A model generated the notes under the pieces. That model was not told where the DNA came from and did not search any database. It saw nothing but the letters and a program-made list of their open reading frames with translations. The position numbers were made by a program, and so were the translations under genes. A stretch of DNA of 11,638 nt from Coemansia sp. RSA 922 (taxonomy: Eukaryota; Kickxellomycota; Kickxellomycetes; Kickxellales; Kickxellaceae), in contig JANBQS010000810.1 in NCBI GenBank assembly GCA_027577415.1, forward strand, positions 1-11,638, written 5' to 3'. This document shows positions 7,980 to 11,638 of this stretch, in pieces (within the stretch, counting starts at the first letter, position 1; each line of letters begins with the position of its first letter).

Positions 7980-8035
7980 AAAAAACTGTTGGAGAGAAGC
8001 AGGACAGTCGCTCCTGTTTTATAAGCAAACTCACC
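7980..8035 (-). promoter_or_regulatory. Conserved promoter/leader block of copy B with TATAAAA
   Basis: TATAAAA on the minus strand at 8023-8017, 113 bp before the ATG at 7904. The block is identical to copy A over 31 bases and nearly so over ~56. The GTGAGT (from 8034) and CCAACAG (to 7986) pair is also conserved at exactly the same 49-nt spacing, so a leader intron remains possible. Confidence 0.6.
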
Positions 8036-8108
8036 CTTTGACAGACTTTACCCAACTACCTCATACTTTTCTTTGTACCCTTTTTGCATTGGAGAGTATC
8101 TTTCGTCA

Positions 8109-8114
8109 TTTATT
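8109..8114 (-). terminator. Poly(A) signal of VPS9
   Basis: AATAAA on the minus strand, 93 nt past the VPS9 stop at 8207, flanked by T-rich sequence. It lies just upstream of the promoter block of copy B, so the two tandem minus-strand genes are tightly packed. Confidence 0.5.
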
Positions 8115-8206
8115 CTATAAATAATTTTTTTTTCCATTTGAAGGGTGATGTATTCATGATGCCTTTTTTTACAGGCAAAAAGAAAATGCTAAAAAAAAGT
8201 ACACTT

Positions 8207-10330
8207 TTATCCCTGACGCTCAAATTCTTCTTGCAGCTTACGAGCAAGCTCTTCATCGCCTGAAGTATCAGGAATAGCCACAGCGTCAGGCAAGCTACCA
8301 GGCTCCTCGTCATCCAAGCGCGTCTTTGCACCAGCAACAAACGGGCCATGTACAGGGTTCATAGGAGTAATGCCCGCATCCAAGGCATTGTACGCACCGT
8401 CACTGTCGTCATCGTCGTCATCAGCCCAATGATCCTTCCACCGTTCGACTTCATCCTCAGCATCATCATTCTCTGTAGACGCATTTTGGTGAGAGGCAGT
8501 TGGCGCTGTAGACGAGCCCACAATAGCCTGTGGCTCAACGGCGTTGATGACTTCGTCGCCCATTGATATGTCCAGCAGCTGCTCGATCGAGTGCGGTATA
8601 CTGCCAGCATTGGACTCGAACACAATGTCGACGACCTCGCGGTCAACGTTAGGAAACATATCACGAACCATAGCTAGGGTGGCTGCCCACTCGGGTCCGC
8701 CAATCACGAGTCCCTGCGGGTAGTCGGAGTCCGGGTCGTCAGGATGATGAGTGCTGCGCTGCGCTTGACCAGCAGCAAGAGGGCCCGGGTACCCCTGTTC
8801 CTCGCGTCTAGGCGTGCTCTGACCACTCTCTGAGGCTGCTGGCGTTGATAGCTCGGAGAACAATCGGCCAACAAAGTTGTTTGTCTTTTCCAACGTGGAT
8901 TTAGCCAAATCCGAGCTCCTTCCCAAGAGCCACTGAGCTCGCTCGCCGCTAAGATCAGGAATAACCTGTCGCCTCGCCGCGGCGACTTGCTGTTGCTGTA
9001 ATAGCTGTTGTTGTTGCTGCTGTAGACTGCACTCCTTTCCGCGCTTTTCAATCTCCATCTCCCAGATAGTCATTTCGATGTTCTTGTTAAACTCCTCTTG
9101 CGTGATAGACAGACAAGACGCATCCATGGACTCGATAAATGCAATGGCGCCCTGCATATTAGTGACATAGTAGCCGGCCTCAGACTGCATACGCTCAGGC
9201 GAGCGGAATCGAGAAATATACTGGATGTTGGAGACGAGTTTAGGCGGACTAGCAGTGATAACGACGTAGATCAGCAGTGGGAGGAACTTGTCAGCACCAA
9301 CATCCTCGACCGACGCAGTCGACAGGCGAGATGCCTTGGGCCGCATATTGCGTAGCAGACCGTAGATTACGGTGCAGCAGTTTAGAATACAAATGACTTT
9401 GTCCCGGGGCGACTTGAAGTTGTTAATCTTTAGCAGCTCTGATTTCGCGAAATGCAGAAAAGCAGCGTTCTGCGGGCTCTTTGGAATATCAAGATGGTCC
9501 TCGGTGATCCAACGGAACAAGCTCATCTTCTCCCTCAGCACATGGTCCTTGTCGGCGTCATCGGAGGTAGCTGGCGAGAAGCAAAGCGGGAATAGTCTGT
9601 TCATAACGAGTTTCTCAATGCCCTCCCGAGCATTCTCAAACTCGCGATCGTCGGCCTCACGCCAGACGTCGTTCTGGCGCATTTTATCAGAGATGAAATC
9701 CAAAAAGTCATGCACGAACCGTACCTGCTCCGTCAGCGTCATAGGCCGGCGACCAAACTCTGTCAGAAAGGTTTTGACGGTACGAGCAACAGGCTTGGCA
9801 GCCGGGTTACGCAGCTGGACCAGAAAGTCGTTGTAGTTGAAGCCGTCTACGGCGGGCTCAAATTTGGCCTTTAGCTCGGCGTGTCTCCGGCGCTCCTCCT
9901 CATCTTGGATCTGAGCGGGGAGTGATATGCTCGCAGTTGAGGGACTCATTCCGGCCTCTAGCTGAGTGGAGGAGCCGACCCGCAGCGGATCAAACTGGTT
10001 GATAATGTCCTGGATGGCGTCATGGACTTTGGAAGTAGACGATGACGACGACGTGCGCTGCAACCGCCTTTCGTGCGACAGCATCGTAGGCAGTGGCGGA
10101 ATGCTGGGAGTTGAGCAAGTAACTTCTTCATTTGGCATGGCGGCGCACTCAATTGGAGCCTCAGGGCCGGTGGTCGCAGATGACTCGCCAATTGCAGATG
10201 GCTCGTCGACAGCAGCAACAATAACGGGCTTTTCAACGACCTCGACTGGCGGTGGCGGCGACGACGACAACGACAGCGACGACACTGGATCTTCTTCTTC
10301 GGCAACGACAGCAGGGTCCGGCATAGTCAT
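8207..10330 (-). CDS. VPS9: VPS9-domain guanine nucleotide exchange factor (Vps9/Rabex-5 type) with CUE domain, 707 aa
   Basis: Vps9-family proteins activate Rab5-type GTPases (Vps21/Ypt51 in yeast) in traffic to endosomes and vacuole, and bind ubiquitin. Residues 1-150 are Ser/Pro/Glu-rich and disordered. A helical bundle follows (about 155-260), then the VPS9 catalytic domain (about 265-405). The family's conserved catalytic residues are visible as Asp347 and Pro351 in D-K-F-L-P, and Tyr387 and Thr390 in G-Y-Y-V-T-N. A short Gln run lies at 437-448. The CUE domain spans about 547-595, with its Met-Phe-Pro motif at 558-560 and di-leucine at 585-586. An Asp tract lies at about 637-643. The last 17 residues (D-E-E-L-A-R-K-L-Q-E-E-F-E) resemble an MIU ubiquitin-binding helix. 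The frame is intronless. A second ATG two codons after the first makes the exact start immaterial. It is longer than yeast Vps9 because of the N- and C-terminal disordered parts. It is divergent from FES1 across 193 bp. Confidence 0.93.
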   Translation of the reverse strand: MTMPDPAVVAEEEDPVSSLSLSSSPPPPVEVVEKPVIVAAVDEPSAIGESSATTGPEAPIECAAMPNEEVTCSTPSIPPLPTMLSHERRLQRTSSSSSTSKVHDAIQDIINQFDPLRVGSSTQLEAGMSPSTASISLPAQIQDEEERRRHAELKAKFEPAVDGFNYNDFLVQLRNPAAKPVARTVKTFLTEFGRRPMTLTEQVRFVHDFLDFISDKMRQNDVWREADDREFENAREGIEKLVMNRLFPLCFSPATSDDADKDHVLREKMSLFRWITEDHLDIPKSPQNAAFLHFAKSELLKINNFKSPRDKVICILNCCTVIYGLLRNMRPKASRLSTASVEDVGADKFLPLLIYVVITASPPKLVSNIQYISRFRSPERMQSEAGYYVTNMQGAIAFIESMDASCLSITQEEFNKNIEMTIWEMEIEKRGKECSLQQQQQQLLQQQQVAAARRQVIPDLSGERAQWLLGRSSDLAKSTLEKTNNFVGRLFSELSTPAASESGQSTPRREEQGYPGPLAAGQAQRSTHHPDDPDSDYPQGLVIGGPEWAATLAMVRDMFPNVDREVVDIVFESNAGSIPHSIEQLLDISMGDEVINAVEPQAIVGSSTAPTASHQNASTENDDAEDEVERWKDHWADDDDDDSDGAYNALDAGITPMNPVHGPFVAGAKTRLDDEEPGSLPDAVAIPDTSGDEELARKLQEEFERQG

Positions 10331-10523
10331 TTAGAAGGACCAAGAATATAAAAAGAATATTATAGAATATTGTAGAATGAAAAGGAAGAAAAAAAATTAA
10401 TGGAGAGAAAAAGGCTCTCACATGGCAAGGGGAATAAATACAATGGCGTATCCCTCTTTCCTTTCTCTCCACACATCGATTCTCTATCTTTTTTATTTCT
10501 CTTCCTGTCTTTGTATTCAAAAA
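10331..10523. promoter_or_regulatory. Shared divergent promoter of VPS9 and FES1
   Basis: The 193 bp between the two start codons must hold both promoters unless they overlap the genes. Toward FES1 there is an A/T-rich AATAAATA at 10433-10440, then a CT-rich leader (10447-10500). Toward VPS9 the sequence is A-rich with repeated AGAATAT words. Confidence 0.7.
10334..10387 (+). promoter_or_regulatory. Ten-bp-phased GAA array, candidate step-type heat-shock element
   Basis: GAA triplets start at 10334, 10344, 10355, 10365, 10375 and 10385, all on the same strand and spaced 10, 11, 10, 10 and 10 bp. Step-type heat-shock elements are same-orientation nTTCn/nGAAn units separated by 5 bp, which is this spacing; FES1 is an Hsf1 target in budding yeast. 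The A-rich background makes chance GAA common, so binding is inference. Confidence 0.4.
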
Positions 10524-11453
10524 ATGGAATCGCTTCTAAAGTGGGCAGTGCTCAATACAGCAACGGCGAATGAAGACGCACCTCACGACGCCACGCGGCC
10601 AGCACCACAGAAGCTGGATCCAGCCGTGATCGATGCGATTCTGGGCAAGCCAGCGTCAGTGCAAATGACCGAGTGCATGGAGGCAGTTGAGCACCCGTCG
10701 ACGCCCAGCAACGCGCGGATAATAGCGCTGGACGACCTCGAGATGCTAGTAGAGAACATTGACAACGCCAGCAACGTCGAGCCGCTGGGACTCTGGCCAC
10801 GGCTGGGCGCCCTCTACACAGACAAAGACGCAGGAGTGCGGTCGGGCGCGCTGTGGGTGAGCGCAACAGCACTGCAGCACAACCCGCGGGCGCAGGGGGC
10901 CTTCTCCAAGCACGGGCTCCTGGCGTCAGTGCTGCGCGTACTCGAGGCTGACGAGGCGGCGGCCGTGCGGGCCAAAGCCCTGCTGTGCGTGTCGGCCTTC
11001 ATCCGCGCCAATGCTGCGGGACTGGCCGAGTTCATCGCACTCGACGGGCTGGCCTTGCTTAAGCGCGCGCTAGAGTCGGCTGTTGAGCAGGGGCTGGGCG
11101 CGCCGGTGCAGAAGCTGCTGTTTTTGCTGGGCGCTGTAGTCGACGAGGCGCTAGACGAGAACACGCCGGAGGAATTGCGCCCCGCCGCACGCCTGCCTGC
11201 CGCCATCGCCGATCTAGGCTTTGTCGACATTGCTGCCAACGCCATGCTGCGCTTTGCCAATGACAAGGATGTGGCTGCCGCTGTGTTTGGCCGTGCCACC
11301 GCCTTCCTCGTCTCGGTGTCGGGCACGGACGAGGGCCGCAAGGCTGTCTGCGCGAGCTCTCTGCTCCGCCAGGCCGTTGACCACGCCCGCGCCTCAGACA
11401 CTATCGCTGACCCGGCCGACGTGCAGGCCTTGGACGACGTGCTCAATCAGTAG
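10524..11453 (+). CDS. FES1: Hsp70 nucleotide exchange factor Fes1 / HspBP1 type, 309 aa
   Basis: Fes1 binds the ATPase domain of cytosolic Hsp70, releases ADP and substrate, and helps send misfolded proteins to degradation. The N-terminus M-E-S-L-L-K-W-A matches the Fes1 N-terminal domain. Conserved Fes1 landmarks follow: D-L-E-M-L-V-E-N-I-D-N-A-S-N-V-E-P-L-G-L-W at about 71-91 and W-V-S-A-T-A-L-Q-H-N-P-R-A-Q at about 111-124. The rest is armadillo-like helical repeats up to about 290. The length is close to that of yeast Fes1 (290 aa). The start at 10524 is chosen because the protein homology begins there, though in-frame ATGs at 10422 and 10443 add 34 or 27 codons. It is intronless, strongly GC-rich and Ala-rich. 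The protein has no signal peptide from this start, consistent with a cytosolic role. Confidence 0.92.
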   Translation: MESLLKWAVLNTATANEDAPHDATRPAPQKLDPAVIDAILGKPASVQMTECMEAVEHPSTPSNARIIALDDLEMLVENIDNASNVEPLGLWPRLGALYTDKDAGVRSGALWVSATALQHNPRAQGAFSKHGLLASVLRVLEADEAAAVRAKALLCVSAFIRANAAGLAEFIALDGLALLKRALESAVEQGLGAPVQKLLFLLGAVVDEALDENTPEELRPAARLPAAIADLGFVDIAANAMLRFANDKDVAAAVFGRATAFLVSVSGTDEGRKAVCASSLLRQAVDHARASDTIADPADVQALDDVLNQ

Positions 11454-11553
11454 ATTACCGATCAACGCGCTCATTGACGCGAAACTAGTGCGCATTTTGC
11501 ATTTTGATCTTCTTTCAATAGCTCTTTCGTCTATAATTTTTTTATATTAAATA

Positions 11554-11638
11554 ATGCTTGCTGCTTGCGACTTTAATGCTATGGAACAGGTGTTTGAGCG
11601 CGCTACGGCTGTATCCGATGATCCTTCCAAATACTCCA
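11554..11638 (+). CDS. 5' end of an unidentified gene cut by the right edge
   Basis: An ATG at 11554 opens a frame that is unbroken to the window end (28 codons: MLAACDFNAMEQVFERATAV, then about eight more). A second in-frame ATG lies at 11581. Codon composition looks coding (E-Q-V-F-E-R-A-T-A-V-S-D-D-P-S-K). It starts 100 bp after the FES1 stop, behind an A/T-rich TTTATATTAAAT. Too short to assign a family. Confidence 0.45.
   Translation, partial: MLAACDFNAMEQVFERATAVSDDPSKYS

Larger units (their letters stand above)
7156..8035 (-). repeat. Tandem duplicated unit, copy B
   Basis: Second copy of the unit at 5941-6808, in the same orientation, about 1.2 kb away start to start. It includes the 3' flank, poly(A) signal, paralogue B, leader and promoter. 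Homology stops abruptly at about 8035 on the VPS9 side. Confidence 0.75.

Noticed and set aside
9372..9836. 154-codon open frame antisense to VPS9
   Set aside because: Lies wholly within the VPS9 catalytic domain on the opposite strand; Ser-rich shadow without motifs.
10814..11446. 210-codon open frame antisense to FES1
   Set aside because: A shadow of the GC-rich FES1 gene: Ser/Ala/Arg-dominated translation with no domain.
1..11638. CRISPR array, insertion sequence, LTR or transposase
   Set aside because: No regularly spaced repeats, no transposase or reverse transcriptase motifs, and no paired terminal repeats were seen.

Overview
This window is nuclear DNA from a fungus. Two genes at the right end are clear orthologues of conserved eukaryotic proteins: a VPS9/CUE-domain Rab5-type exchange factor and an Fes1-type Hsp70 nucleotide-exchange factor. 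Both are intronless, GC-rich, and lie head to head on one short shared promoter. The left two thirds is AT-rich and loose, and carries an F-box-like/leucine-rich-repeat-like protein, small orphan proteins and broken genes. Compact conserved genes beside an F-box-like/orphan region would fit an early-diverging lineage such as Kickxellomycotina. That placement is an inference from gene style, not a demonstrated identification.

Layout. 1-60 (-): possible 5' end of a gene that runs off the left edge. 185-379 (-): a CstF-64/Rna15 C-terminal-domain fragment with no recognisable RRM or hinge upstream. 380-1476: no supportable gene. 1477-2056 (+): a small orphan gene with a TATA box, a 59-nt intron and a frame break. 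2057-3009: no supportable gene. 3010-4809 (-): F-box-like/LRR-like protein. 5059-5639 (-): orphan gene interrupted by a frame change. 5941-6808 and 7156-8035 (-): two copies of a tandemly duplicated unit, each with promoter, a 135-140 aa orphan protein and poly(A) region. 8207-10330 (-): VPS9. 10331-10523: divergent promoter with a ten-bp-phased GAA array. 10524-11453 (+): FES1. 11554-11638 (+): start of another gene, cut by the window edge.

How they relate. VPS9 (endosomal Rab5-type GTPase activation with ubiquitin binding) and FES1 (release of nucleotide and substrate from cytosolic Hsp70) work in different pathways, but their 193-bp shared promoter makes co-regulation possible. FES1 orthologues are heat-shock-factor targets in yeast, and the promoter holds an array compatible with a step-type heat-shock element. 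The left side looks like a fast-evolving accessory region with local duplication and decay. The most unusual signals are the duplicated pair, whose promoter block is nearly identical although the proteins have diverged to about half identity; a ubiquitin-binding MIU-like motif at the extreme C-terminus of VPS9 in addition to its CUE domain; and the orphan CstF-64 C-terminal domain.
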